DNA from: Bacillota bacterium
GTDB lineage: Bacteria; Bacillota; Clostridia; Peptostreptococcales; Anaerovoracaceae
Assembly (NCBI GenBank): GCA_905372035.1
Contig: CAJPNN010000008.1
Location: 1 to 40,984, forward strand
Direction: 5' to 3'
Length of the DNA stretch: 40,984 bases
A program made the translations under genes and the position numbers. Shown here piece after piece: positions 25,705-35,411 of the stretch; position 1 is the stretch's first letter; each line of letters opens with the position of its first letter. The notes beneath the pieces are model-generated. The model ran no database searches and was not told the DNA's origin. It saw only the letters and a list, made by a program, of their open reading frames with translations.

Positions 25705-27111
25705 ATGAAAATGGAAATGAGAGAAAACGGCAGCTTTAAATTTTTATGTTTAGCGGTTATTCTATTCACTGTAGTTTTGATTTTGCCGATGAATTTCGCA
25801 CATGCGCAAAGTGATCTTAAAATTTCAACAACGACGTTGGCGAGAGGGACGGTGGATGAACCTTATTCATTTAAATTGAAAGCGGAGGGAGGAAAGGCAC
25901 CTTACACTTTTTCGATTTCAAATAAAGGAACGCTTCTGCCTAAAGGACTTTCCATAAACAGTGAAGGCGTTATTTCCGGAACTCCTGAAGTCTCGGGTGC
26001 ATATTATAACGTATATTTTAAAGTCACGGACAGTGAGGGTAATGTGTCGGAGAAAAAGATTACTATAAGGATAAATCCATACCTGGTAGACTTTACAGCG
26101 ACGGATTTGATGCAATTTTATGACGGTACACCGAAAAGTGCGACTATAAAAGTAAAAGATAACAAATATCCTTTGAAGCAGTTTGAAGATTACGAAGTGT
26201 TCTATGGCGTTAAAATAGCCACTAAGAATGAGCAGGGACCGAAAAATGTGGGAAGCTATATGATCAGAATTCGTATGACCAACCCGAAATATGTATTTAA
26301 TTCGATAAATAATGCGACATTTACCGTAATGCAAAGACCTGAGGGAAAAATCAGAATCGGATACGGAAATTCGCCGGTTGCAAAAATAAGGGGGAAATTT
26401 TCGTCTTCGGATCAGAGTAAGGCGGATGAATTTATAAATGTATTTAAAGAGAGTTTCAGTTTTAAAAATTTCCTCGATGAAAATGTGCCGTCAGGGGCCG
26501 ATAAGGAGACCGTGTATTCCGAGGAAGCGTGGCGAGGTATTGCGGAAGGAAATCAGGATTTGAATGAGAATACGGTATTTTTATCGGATTTCAGAAGTCT
26601 GGATACCAAGTCGCAAGGTTACGTAATGAATGTGGAAGGACAGTATGCGGACGGTTTGAAAGTGGAAAAAAATGTTTTTAAATATATAATTAAAGGACTC
26701 AAGCTGAGAGATGCGGGAAAAGCGGATTCCGTCTTTGATGCGGGAAACGATTATGATCTTAACTCCGTTGCATTTAAAGACCTTATGGAAAACAAGAAAA
26801 CATTGGTAAAAGAAGGGATATATAGGCTTGAGTATTCCTTTACGGATAGGGGGCAATTCGCGGAGCCTAAGGAGATTAAAGGCTTCAGATATGTTGTTAT
26901 TAGTGATAATTCGGGAGATTTGAACAAGGACAGAAACGTCAATGCGCTCGACAGACTGATCCTTGAAACGGTGATCAAAAACCCGGGAAATTTTGAAAGC
27001 TTGTGGGTGTACAGATGTTGCGATCTTAACAGAGACGGGAAAATTTCGGAAGAAGATCTGCATACGTTTGATAAGAGGTTTTCAGGCAAGATAAAGAAAT
27101 TTTACAGATAA
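25705..27111 (+). CDS. secreted dockerin-like protein with putative Ig domain
   Basis: A 468-residue exported protein, the smallest member of the family. The start is uncertain between ATG 25705 and 25711, since the AGGAGAGG at 25683-25690 is distant. The signal peptide ends near FAHA-QS. The first domain matches the putative-Ig (He_PIG) pattern: PYSFKLKAEGGKAPYTFSIS, then LPKGLSIN and ISGTP. An MBG-like domain follows (about 130-210). The YGNSP module starts near 218. Dockerin-like loops lie near 403 (GDLNKDRNVNALD) and 438 (CDLNRDGKISEED), both with full calcium-ligand patterns. It lacks the cohesin-like N-terminal domain of the upstream proteins. It is 28 nt from the next gene and probably co-transcribed with that SLH protein. 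Confidence 0.75.
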   Translation: MKMEMRENGSFKFLCLAVILFTVVLILPMNFAHAQSDLKISTTTLARGTVDEPYSFKLKAEGGKAPYTFSISNKGTLLPKGLSINSEGVISGTPEVSGAYYNVYFKVTDSEGNVSEKKITIRINPYLVDFTATDLMQFYDGTPKSATIKVKDNKYPLKQFEDYEVFYGVKIATKNEQGPKNVGSYMIRIRMTNPKYVFNSINNATFTVMQRPEGKIRIGYGNSPVAKIRGKFSSSDQSKADEFINVFKESFSFKNFLDENVPSGADKETVYSEEAWRGIAEGNQDLNENTVFLSDFRSLDTKSQGYVMNVEGQYADGLKVEKNVFKYIIKGLKLRDAGKADSVFDAGNDYDLNSVAFKDLMENKKTLVKEGIYRLEYSFTDRGQFAEPKEIKGFRYVVISDNSGDLNKDRNVNALDRLILETVIKNPGNFESLWVYRCCDLNRDGKISEEDLHTFDKRFSGKIKKFYR

Positions 27112-27139
27112 TTGTAAGAGAGGAAGGGAGGTATTTTAC

Positions 27140-30100
27140 GTGAAAAAGAAAACAGTATCATTTTTATTGATAGCTGCAATGATTTTTACTTCATTAAGTT
27201 TTTTGGAACCTTTTAGTAATTCTTATGCGGAAGAGTCGAAAGAACCGGGAGCAAGTGCGACGGTTCTGGATTTATCACAGGGAAATATTATTATAACCTC
27301 CACAGGGGCAACAGGTGGAGGTCTTGCGACGCCGGAGACGGCACTTAATCCGGACGGATATATTATAAACGGCGGAGGGGTGGAAACGGACCACACTGTT
27401 ATAATAGGGAAACCGGCTAACCAGGCGCAAAATTTTGAGACGAGAGTAAAATTTTCGAATCTGAATATGAAAATAAAGCCGACGCCTCAAAAGATGCCGG
27501 GAGTGGCACTTATGAGCGGATCAAAAGTATATTTAACGCTTGAAGGAGATAATGTTATTGATGCGAGTGCCAGAGCCAATGCTCCTGCTATAGGAATTAA
27601 CGAAGCGCTTGAAGACAAGAATTTGGATCCGGCACACCTCATAATAGGAGGAACCGGAAGTCTGACCGCACTGGGAGGACAGCGTGCTACAGGGATAGGA
27701 GGAATTAAAAAAAGCTCCGGCGGTTCCGGAAGTTTCGGAAAGCTTACGATAAACAGCGGGCATATAATAGCCAAAGGCGATAAAGGAGCGGAAAATAAAT
27801 CGAGCAATAATACGGCGGCTATAGGTGGTAACGGAAAAGTAGGAAAAGGCGGCATTACGATAAACGGCGGTAAAGTGGAAGCCGTTATAAATACGGAAAA
27901 GGACACTCCGGCAATAATGTTTAGAACTCCTGCCGCCGATCCGGATTCCATGATAACAATAAACGGGGGTAATGTTATTGCTTCAAATATCGGTAATTCT
28001 GCAAACAGTATAGATATAGGAGAGGATCCTGTTATATCTCCGGGAGATTCAAGAGCGGTGATAAACGGAGGCTCTGTTTACGGCAAAGTACAGGATGTGC
28101 CGAAAAATTCTTCAAGAGAGAGTGTATATCCCGTTAAAGTCAAGACGAATCCGGCTGTTATAGATAAAGAAATAACCTGTAACAGACAGGACGGCAGCAG
28201 CTGGACGGCGTACACGGACAGCAACGGAGAACTTATGATGTATCTTCCTGTATCCACGGAATACATTGCTTTTAATGTTGATGACGGCGGAACGGATACG
28301 CTTTATTATAAGACGGCGGTCACCGTGCAGGAGAATTCCTCAAACGAATATACTATGGAAAAATATACAGGTACGCCTTGTCAGTGTACTCTTTCAACTT
28401 CTTCCATAAAATTTGACGATCAGGCATACGACATAAATAAAACTATAGGTTATAAGGATATTGAGCTGAATGCTACATTTATAAAGAACCCTGCATGTAC
28501 ATATCCTATACATGCGGGCAAAAAGACATACAGTTTTGTAGGAGCGGTGGATCCCGCAGATGCCGAAATAAGCGGAAATAAATTGACCGCCAAAGAAGGA
28601 GCCATAGGCAAGACTTTTAATATAAAAGCGGAGGCGGTTATTAACGGAAAAACCTATGAAAAAACGGCTCAGTTTACCTTTTCTTCCGATGACAATCTTA
28701 TGTTCGACTTGGATCAGGGCGATATAGAAATTTCGGGCGGAGGAAGTGAAAATATAAAGGTTAAGGTAGGATCCGTAACGAGGCAGGTTGCTCCGGATTC
28801 GGAACTGACTATTGTTCAGAAGGATTCAGACATAAAGAGGACGTATAATACAGTCACCATAGAGTCTCATACCGTATTGGCAAAACCTATAAAAATAAAA
28901 GATCTGAATATCTACCGAAGAAATATGGATAAGAACAGGCCGAGTTTTTGGGTAAAAAGCAATGCGGAAATAAAGCTTGAAGGTACTAATAAAATAGAGC
29001 ATGACAGGCATGTAAGCCTGTCGCCGATGCAGGTAAGAACCCCTGCGACACTTACGATATCGGGTGACGGAAAGCTTGAAGCCGTTGTTGCGATCGGAAC
29101 GGAAGAACCTGCGATAGCGGCAAGAGGTGACGGATCTCACCTTATAATAAACAGCGGAACCATATCGGCTTCAGGAGGAAAAACCGCTATAGGAAGTGCG
29201 GATCAGGGAATTGATGCCTACGTTACGATAAACGGAGGACATATCACTGCAGTAGGTAAAGATTACGCATATGATCACGCTTCCGGTATAGCTTCGCTCG
29301 GAAATCTGCATAAGACGGTAATAAACGGAGGATATGTAAATGCTTCGGCTCTTAAGGTGGTGGATAATAGCGAGCAGAGCGGTTTTGCAGGCGGTTTGGA
29401 GATAAACGGAGGATCGGTGTTTACAAAGATACCTCCGAGAGTCAAGCCTGTGGATTCGCAAGGGAACACCCTGGAGCTTTACACTGTCAAAACGGAAGAC
29501 GTTGTAGCCGATCAGAAAGTAAAAGTGACATTCACAAAAGAGTTGAGCAACGATACCGATGACACACCGGTTACTTTTGATACATATACGGACGGCGAAT
29601 CAAAGTTGTATTTTTACGTACCTGATGACGGCAGATGGCACAGAACAAAGACGGAAGCGGTAGGAGAAAACTACTATAAACGTATAAAGCCGTCTTCATC
29701 GGATCCGTCGCTCAATACCGGAACGGCAATAAAAAATGCACCTAAGAAAATAGTGAATTTTGCGTTTAAAAGGCAAAAGGAAGTACAGATAGATGAAGCG
29801 AACAAGACGATAAGAGTTACTATGAAAAGCGGAGTGCTTCTTCTCGGCATGTGGAAAGCGACCGTTGAAATCGAGGGCTCATCGTATTATCCTACGGCTG
29901 ATCAGGAGATTATAGGACATGAAACGGTTCCTATAAAATATACCGTTGTCGGGGAAGACGGAAGCAAAGCGGTTTATAATGTATTCATAAAATCTGAAAC
30001 GCCGACGGGTGACGAACCTACGGTAATCGATGTGAGTAATGGAGAGATCGTCATAAACGAATCGGGTATCACTGTGAACGGTACTGCGTTTGCAAAGAAC

Positions 30101-33100
30101 CCTAAAGGATATATTCTGACGGGAACTTGTGAGACGGGCAACGGATCTGTAAGTATAGAGGGAAATGTTGCAGAACCCATACTCCTTAAGAGTTTGAATA
30201 TAAAAACGACGGGTGACAGAAGCCCGATAGAAATAAGGGGTAAGGCAAAACTTACAATGTCTGAGAACGTCGAGCTTACAGCAACTAAAGACAGAGTTCC
30301 GGCGATAGATGTTTCAGGGACATCAAATAAGCTGACATTGCAGGGTGACGGAGTTGTTACACTTAAAGCCGGGGCGGAGGCACCTGCTATAGGGACATCC
30401 AAGACGGGATCACAAAATCCGGCAACATCCGGACTCGGCGATGTGACGGTTTTATCGGGAACTTTAACGATGAATGCGGGAGACGGTTGTCCTGCGGTAG
30501 GTTTTCATAAAGGAGATCCGAACACTTCTTCAAACGGAAAGTTCATAATCGACGGCGGAAGCTTGAGGCTGAATGATGCGGCAAATGCCGATCCGAACCT
30601 GTCGATTCAGGCTCCTGTAAACTCTGACGGAGCAAGGGTATATCCTGTAACGGTTAAGACGGAAAAACAGTCCGTTATAACAAATACGTTGGTTAAGGTG
30701 TCCACGTTGGGAGTCGGTGAGACGGAGATTAAAACTCAAGGTTACTGCACGACGGATGGGGACGGAAAGATATATATTTACAAGCCTTTAGGCTGGATTT
30801 CCATAAGTACCGAGGCGGGAACGAACGCATATTGGGGAACCGTAAAGGTTTTGGAGAACGGAACGGACCTTACGGTAGGTAAAGCTTCGGTTAAGGACTT
30901 TTCATTTACTCAGCCTCAAAGCTTTAAAGAGATTGATTTACCTCTTGAGGTTATAGGAGAAAATGTCGGCGGAAAAATAATGGTCTATGCGAAATATAAG
31001 GGTGATACGGCAGCATCCCTGCCGCCTATTGCACTGGAAGGGCAGGCGCTCCTTAACGATCAGGGGAAATATGTTGCGGTTATAAAATTCCCCGCAAACG
31101 ACAGCCTCAGAAAAGATAAGATATATAATTTGAAAGTGACGTTGAACGGGCATAATCAGGTACTTGACGGTACACAGGGGGATACTTATGTACTGATGCC
31201 TATTTTGCTTAAAATATTGAAACTTGAATTTGAACAGCAGCTTGATTTGGAAGATCCCAATCCTTCGTCAGATCCGAACATTAAAGAGACGCTAATAGGT
31301 AAAACGATTTTCGGTCAAAATGCGGCAAATGAAGATTACATAAAGGTTAAGCTGCCTTACGATTATGCCGACAATCCTAAATTCGGAGACAGGCTTCGTG
31401 TTTCCGAGTGGGATTACAACGGAAAAAGCACAATTCCGGACAGGATTAAAGTAGGCAGGGAAATCAGATATTACGGAAGTGCGCACCCTGAAAGAAACAG
31501 GATAAGCATATTCCCTGTGACCCTTCCGATATCAAGCACCGGAAATGTAAGAAAATATAATTTACAGGTGATAGAACAGGAAAGACCTAAGCTTAACAGC
31601 ATCGAAATTCTTGATTCGGGGAATAATGTAATAACATCGTTCCCTGACTACAAAGGGAAGAGAGTAAAGATAAAGCTGAACGGGGAATACCTGGATAATG
31701 TAAAAAATTCATTGATGCATTATGATCCTGCAACACCTACGATAACACCGCTAAACTATAGAGAGATCGTTGTGGAATGCAGAGATTACGGATCAGGAGC
31801 GGAGCTGCTCGCACCTGTTAAGGCGACAAAGGTTTCAGGAGAGTGGGTAGCGGAATTTGACATTCCGTCAAATATGACGGAGCATATCCAAAGATATGAG
31901 TTTCAGGTTCGTATAAGCAACGTACTTCAGCTTACATCATCGGGACACACAAATATACCCGGGAGTAAACTTGAGATACCTGCACAGGAGATACCTAAAA
32001 TCAATGATATAGAATTTACGCAGCCTGCGAGCTATAACCAGGACAGTGTTGAGATTTCTCTAAAGGGTGTACACCTTTCAAAGGATAACATAATAGATTA
32101 CGGAAGTACGGTCACCGGTATAGGCGGAAATACCGACGGTAAGGTAATAGTTAATGTTAAAGGTCTTAACGGCAACCCTGCGGTTACCGTGCCTGTTGAG
32201 GCTGCATACGTTTCCGATACTTTGTGGAAAGCAACGGTTCCGCTTGATCATATAGCAAACAAAGATTATGACAGCGACAAAGAATATCCTTTTGACGTTA
32301 CTGTGGCAGGGATATCACAGAAAGACAACCTCACATCATTACCGGCAAACAAGAAAAAGATAATCATGCCTAAGCAGGCGAAACCTAAAGTTACGGGGTT
32401 TGAATTTACACCGTTTGCAGATTACAAGGCGGGTACCGTGACACTTAAGGTAAAAGGTGATCTGCTTGATGATGTGATAAATGCTCCTACGGGAGACGGA
32501 AAAATACATGTATCTGCGCATCTTGAAGAGGTGCCGGGGGATTATGTCGCAATGCCTGCGGATATAGGTGACGTGACAGCGGTCAAGTCAGGCAGCGGCG
32601 AGTGGGAAGTTGTTATGAACGTTCCTATGAATAAGAGCTATTTGAAGGATGCGAAATATAAACTCAGCGTAAATTTGAGCGGATTCGAGCAGACAGGGCT
32701 CATAAACGGAACAGTTACAGTTCCTAAACAGCAGAAACCTGAAGCCACGGATTTTGAATTCACACCGTTTGCGGATTATAAGGCGGGTACTGTGACACTT
32801 AAAGTAAAGGGAAATAAGCTCGACGATGTGGTAAATGCTCCTACGGGAGACGGAAAAATACATGTATCTGCACATCTTAAAGAGGTGCCGGGAGATTATG
32901 CCGCAATGCCTGCGGATATAGGTGATGTGACAGCGGTCAAGTCAGGCAGCGGCGAGTGGGAAGTTGTTATGAACGTTCCTATGAATAAGAGCTATTTGAA
33001 AAATGCGGAATACAAACTCAGCGTAAACCTCAGCGGATTCGACCAGGATAACGTTACGAATGATGTAATAATGCTGCCTAAGCAGCCTAAACCCGAGGTT

Positions 33101-34504
33101 AAGAGCATAGAATTTACGAGCACTCTGCTTAAACCTGCGGACGAAGACGAGTATCCGGATCCTAATATGAGAGTATATAATACATTTAACGGTGGTGAAA
33201 TTACCGTAACGCTTATAGGAGACAACTTGGATAATATTCTTGATGCGCCTTCCGGAGATAAGAAAGTTATGCTTAAAGCAAACCTTAAGAGGAAAGCGGG
33301 AGACAGTGAGCCGGGAAGTGATACTGTAGGTCCTGTAGAGCTTACAAAGAGCGCTGCGGGAAAATGGAAGGGCAAGATAACCCTACCTCAGAACGGCAGC
33401 TTTATGTTTGAAAAATTGTATGAGTTGTCAGTCGAGGTGAGCGGATATCAGCAGGATACAATGGCGAAAACCACGGTTATCGTACCTCTTAAATATCAGA
33501 GGAAAATCGTTAAATTCGCTATAGATGAGCAGGTAAAACCTGCCGAGATAAATCATGATAACAAGACGATAAAAGTAATTGTAAAGGTAGGGACAAATCT
33601 CAAAAATCTCAATCCGGTTATTGAGCTCAGCGAAGCTTCTTCGGTTTACGCTCCTTTAAACCATCATGATTTTTCCGCGCCTGTCGAGTATACGGTTACT
33701 TCAGTCGACGGATATGAAACGAAGTATACGGTTATAGTAAAGGAGGAACCTTTCTTCTTCCTGGATTTGGATAAAGACAAGGACAAGGATAAAAATAAAG
33801 ATAAAGATAAGGATAAGAATAAAGACAGAGGTTATATAAGAGGGATACCGCTTCCCGACGGTTCTTCGGCATTTGAACCGGACAAGGGGATGAGCCGAGC
33901 CGAGGTTGCTCAAATAATAGCAAATGTAAGCATGCAATATGATCAGGGAAGCAAGTATGCAAATAAATTTAAGGATATAAAAGAGAAAGCATGGTATTCT
34001 TCAGTTGTGGGATTTGCTTCTGAAAAAGGCATAATAAAGGGATTTCCTAACGGAACATTCAGGCCGTTATCAGAGATCACAAGAGAGGAGTTTGCGGCTA
34101 TGGTCGTTAGATTCTCCGGGATTGATATTGATAAGGTATTAAAGGAAAAGGGTGTTAAAAAGCAGGATCCGAATACTTCCGAATATCATATAGACTATCC
34201 GTTCAGCGATATTGCGGGATTGTGGTCGGAAGATTATATTTCGGCACTTTATGCTATGGACTGGGTAAAGGGTTATAAGGACGGTACATTCAAACCTAAA
34301 AATTCTATAACGAGGGTGGAAGCCGTTAAGATTATGAATGCTGTTTTAGGGCTTAAAATAGAAAAAGACGATTTGGATAAAGCAGAGCCTAAGTTTGTTG
34401 ATGTTCCGAAGTCACATTGGGCATATTACGAGATTATGACGGCAGCGACCAAATATATTAAGCCTAAACCTGATACCGAAAAGAAGAAGGACGAAGCAAA
34501 GTAA
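27140..34504 (+). CDS. giant SLH-anchored surface protein with beta-helix and Ig-like repeats
   Basis: A 2454-residue exported protein. GTG 27140 has GGGAGGT 7-8 nt upstream. The signal peptide ends near NSYA-EE. Three glycine- and asparagine-rich blocks (about 45-320, 520-780 and 970-1150) with repeated ITINGG, AIG and GSLTA-type turns look like right-handed parallel beta-helices. About six Ig-like units of about 110-140 residues follow (about 1250-2100), two of them nearly identical. A DUF5018-like domain (VTSVDGYETKYTVIVK) comes next, then a Lys/Asp linker and three SLH repeats (about 2230-2443). There is no dockerin and no obvious cohesin-like domain. It is the second wall-anchored protein of the block. 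Role unknown; an adhesin or S-layer-associated stalk is the simplest reading. Confidence 0.8.
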   Translation: MKKKTVSFLLIAAMIFTSLSFLEPFSNSYAEESKEPGASATVLDLSQGNIIITSTGATGGGLATPETALNPDGYIINGGGVETDHTVIIGKPANQAQNFETRVKFSNLNMKIKPTPQKMPGVALMSGSKVYLTLEGDNVIDASARANAPAIGINEALEDKNLDPAHLIIGGTGSLTALGGQRATGIGGIKKSSGGSGSFGKLTINSGHIIAKGDKGAENKSSNNTAAIGGNGKVGKGGITINGGKVEAVINTEKDTPAIMFRTPAADPDSMITINGGNVIASNIGNSANSIDIGEDPVISPGDSRAVINGGSVYGKVQDVPKNSSRESVYPVKVKTNPAVIDKEITCNRQDGSSWTAYTDSNGELMMYLPVSTEYIAFNVDDGGTDTLYYKTAVTVQENSSNEYTMEKYTGTPCQCTLSTSSIKFDDQAYDINKTIGYKDIELNATFIKNPACTYPIHAGKKTYSFVGAVDPADAEISGNKLTAKEGAIGKTFNIKAEAVINGKTYEKTAQFTFSSDDNLMFDLDQGDIEISGGGSENIKVKVGSVTRQVAPDSELTIVQKDSDIKRTYNTVTIESHTVLAKPIKIKDLNIYRRNMDKNRPSFWVKSNAEIKLEGTNKIEHDRHVSLSPMQVRTPATLTISGDGKLEAVVAIGTEEPAIAARGDGSHLIINSGTISASGGKTAIGSADQGIDAYVTINGGHITAVGKDYAYDHASGIASLGNLHKTVINGGYVNASALKVVDNSEQSGFAGGLEINGGSVFTKIPPRVKPVDSQGNTLELYTVKTEDVVADQKVKVTFTKELSNDTDDTPVTFDTYTDGESKLYFYVPDDGRWHRTKTEAVGENYYKRIKPSSSDPSLNTGTAIKNAPKKIVNFAFKRQKEVQIDEANKTIRVTMKSGVLLLGMWKATVEIEGSSYYPTADQEIIGHETVPIKYTVVGEDGSKAVYNVFIKSETPTGDEPTVIDVSNGEIVINESGITVNGTAFAKNPKGYILTGTCETGNGSVSIEGNVAEPILLKSLNIKTTGDRSPIEIRGKAKLTMSENVELTATKDRVPAIDVSGTSNKLTLQGDGVVTLKAGAEAPAIGTSKTGSQNPATSGLGDVTVLSGTLTMNAGDGCPAVGFHKGDPNTSSNGKFIIDGGSLRLNDAANADPNLSIQAPVNSDGARVYPVTVKTEKQSVITNTLVKVSTLGVGETEIKTQGYCTTDGDGKIYIYKPLGWISISTEAGTNAYWGTVKVLENGTDLTVGKASVKDFSFTQPQSFKEIDLPLEVIGENVGGKIMVYAKYKGDTAASLPPIALEGQALLNDQGKYVAVIKFPANDSLRKDKIYNLKVTLNGHNQVLDGTQGDTYVLMPILLKILKLEFEQQLDLEDPNPSSDPNIKETLIGKTIFGQNAANEDYIKVKLPYDYADNPKFGDRLRVSEWDYNGKSTIPDRIKVGREIRYYGSAHPERNRISIFPVTLPISSTGNVRKYNLQVIEQERPKLNSIEILDSGNNVITSFPDYKGKRVKIKLNGEYLDNVKNSLMHYDPATPTITPLNYREIVVECRDYGSGAELLAPVKATKVSGEWVAEFDIPSNMTEHIQRYEFQVRISNVLQLTSSGHTNIPGSKLEIPAQEIPKINDIEFTQPASYNQDSVEISLKGVHLSKDNIIDYGSTVTGIGGNTDGKVIVNVKGLNGNPAVTVPVEAAYVSDTLWKATVPLDHIANKDYDSDKEYPFDVTVAGISQKDNLTSLPANKKKIIMPKQAKPKVTGFEFTPFADYKAGTVTLKVKGDLLDDVINAPTGDGKIHVSAHLEEVPGDYVAMPADIGDVTAVKSGSGEWEVVMNVPMNKSYLKDAKYKLSVNLSGFEQTGLINGTVTVPKQQKPEATDFEFTPFADYKAGTVTLKVKGNKLDDVVNAPTGDGKIHVSAHLKEVPGDYAAMPADIGDVTAVKSGSGEWEVVMNVPMNKSYLKNAEYKLSVNLSGFDQDNVTNDVIMLPKQPKPEVKSIEFTSTLLKPADEDEYPDPNMRVYNTFNGGEITVTLIGDNLDNILDAPSGDKKVMLKANLKRKAGDSEPGSDTVGPVELTKSAAGKWKGKITLPQNGSFMFEKLYELSVEVSGYQQDTMAKTTVIVPLKYQRKIVKFAIDEQVKPAEINHDNKTIKVIVKVGTNLKNLNPVIELSEASSVYAPLNHHDFSAPVEYTVTSVDGYETKYTVIVKEEPFFFLDLDKDKDKDKNKDKDKDKNKDRGYIRGIPLPDGSSAFEPDKGMSRAEVAQIIANVSMQYDQGSKYANKFKDIKEKAWYSSVVGFASEKGIIKGFPNGTFRPLSEITREEFAAMVVRFSGIDIDKVLKEKGVKKQDPNTSEYHIDYPFSDIAGLWSEDYISALYAMDWVKGYKDGTFKPKNSITRVEAVKIMNAVLGLKIEKDDLDKAEPKFVDVPKSHWAYYEIMTAATKYIKPKPDTEKKKDEAK
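32399..33106 (+). repeat. recent 354-bp tandem duplication (118-residue Ig-like unit)
   Basis: Two adjacent units, 32399-32752 and 32753-33106, are nearly identical for about 300 nt, including long runs with almost no substitutions. Both encode FTPFADYKAGTVTLKVKG through NVPMNKSYLK. Neighbouring Ig-like units are much more diverged, so this copy is recent or has been homogenised. Confidence 0.85.
33770..33829 (+). repeat. hexanucleotide-type repeat encoding a Lys/Asp linker
   Basis: About ten consecutive GAY-AAR dipeptide codons (some AAT-AAR) encode an alternating Asp/Asn-Lys linker between the last Ig-like domain and the SLH repeats. Six-base units change the length without shifting the frame. 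The linker probably spans the wall. Confidence 0.7.
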
Positions 34505-34622
34505 TAAAATATAGGCCGAAAAATAGACAGATTTAATAAAAAATAATCCGTTTTCGGAAGTCAATATATGCGAATTGAAAGACTGCAAAATAAACGTATT
34601 TAATAAAAGCATTAATAAAATT

Positions 34623-34664
34623 AAGAGGCTAAGCGATAGAGATTTCGCTTAGCCTCTTGGTTTT
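34623..34664 (+). terminator. bidirectional intrinsic terminator
   Basis: A perfect 14-bp stem (34623-34636 with 34645-34658) with an 8-nt loop, followed by GGTTTT on the plus strand and by an A/T-rich tail on the minus strand. It separates the giant SLH gene from the convergent AlaX locus. Nothing else is evident in 34505-34787. Confidence 0.8.
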
Positions 34665-34787
34665 AGACTTATGGAATACGGGTCATATGTTTACAGGTTA
34701 TAGCTTTGTTTGCTGCGTTTTCTAAAGAAACAGCTTTTGTCCGGGGGCATATATTTATATGACAAGATTCGAATGTATCGAGCGGTT

Positions 34788-35411
34788 TTAAGTTTTTTTG
34801 AGAGTGGTTAAATAAGCTTGCAGCTGTGCGGCGTCCCGGAACATAAGCCGTGCGGAAATCGGGTTCCCGCCGCCTTTAAAACCGATCTCGGCTGAATTTT
34901 CTTTTACATATTTCCCGCAGTCAAAAACTCCGTCCGAGAAAATCAGAATCAGATTCTCTTCCGGGATCGGGAGCATTATCAATGACGGTATTTTTATTTG
35001 ATCAGTCGTAACGAGCTTTTGTTCTTCCCTAAGCTGTGGAGAGATCATTGTCAATGATGATATTTTTTCAGAAAGCAGTTTTGATAGATTTGCAAGCTCT
35101 TTTGAGCCGAGGATTTCGAATTTACTTTCTGTAGGTATAGAGTATATAAGGATTGAGGCGTTAAGAGCCTTGCTGAATCGGAAGCTATCCCGACTTTCTA
35201 AAATGAGAAGCGTCAACTCGTTAAGCAAATGCTGTTTTACAGTATGGAGTTGACTTCTAATTTTGTCGTTTTTCTGGTCCGATATAGCTATTTTGCTAAT
35301 AAGAGTAGAGTCGCCGGAAGAATATTTGGCATTGAGAATATTAAGAAGTTCCTGTTTTTTTGTGTATGCATCATATGCTTTTCGTCCTGCATCAAAATAT
35401 ATTCTCGTCAT
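34788..35411 (-). CDS. C-terminal half of a split alanyl-tRNA editing protein (DHHA1-like domain)
   Basis: A 207-residue ORF whose start (MTRIYFDAG) matches the point just after the zinc site in AlaX/AlaRS-like proteins. It ends with a GGG-containing DHHA1-type segment (FKGGGNPISARLMF). In intact relatives this domain is covalently joined to the editing domain. Here it starts inside the stop codon of the upstream ORF (ATGA overlap, 35408-35411). No Shine-Dalgarno sequence of its own is visible, so it would need reinitiation or a -1 shift at the adjacent five-A run. About nine residues normally found at the junction seem to be missing. It is either a translationally coupled split protein or the tail of a broken gene. 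Confidence 0.6.
   Translation of the reverse strand: MTRIYFDAGRKAYDAYTKKQELLNILNAKYSSGDSTLISKIAISDQKNDKIRSQLHTVKQHLLNELTLLILESRDSFRFSKALNASILIYSIPTESKFEILGSKELANLSKLLSEKISSLTMISPQLREEQKLVTTDQIKIPSLIMLPIPEENLILIFSDGVFDCGKYVKENSAEIGFKGGGNPISARLMFRDAAQLQAYLTTLKKT

Noticed and set aside
27487..27951. Minus-strand open frame of about 150 codons inside the giant SLH gene
   Set aside because: Proline/alanine/serine-rich translation is the mirror of glycine-rich beta-helix codons; no start signal.
9131..34504. A true cellulosome gene cluster
   Set aside because: Despite dockerin loops and SLH anchors, no glycoside hydrolase or cellulose-binding domain is recognisable in any of the six proteins.
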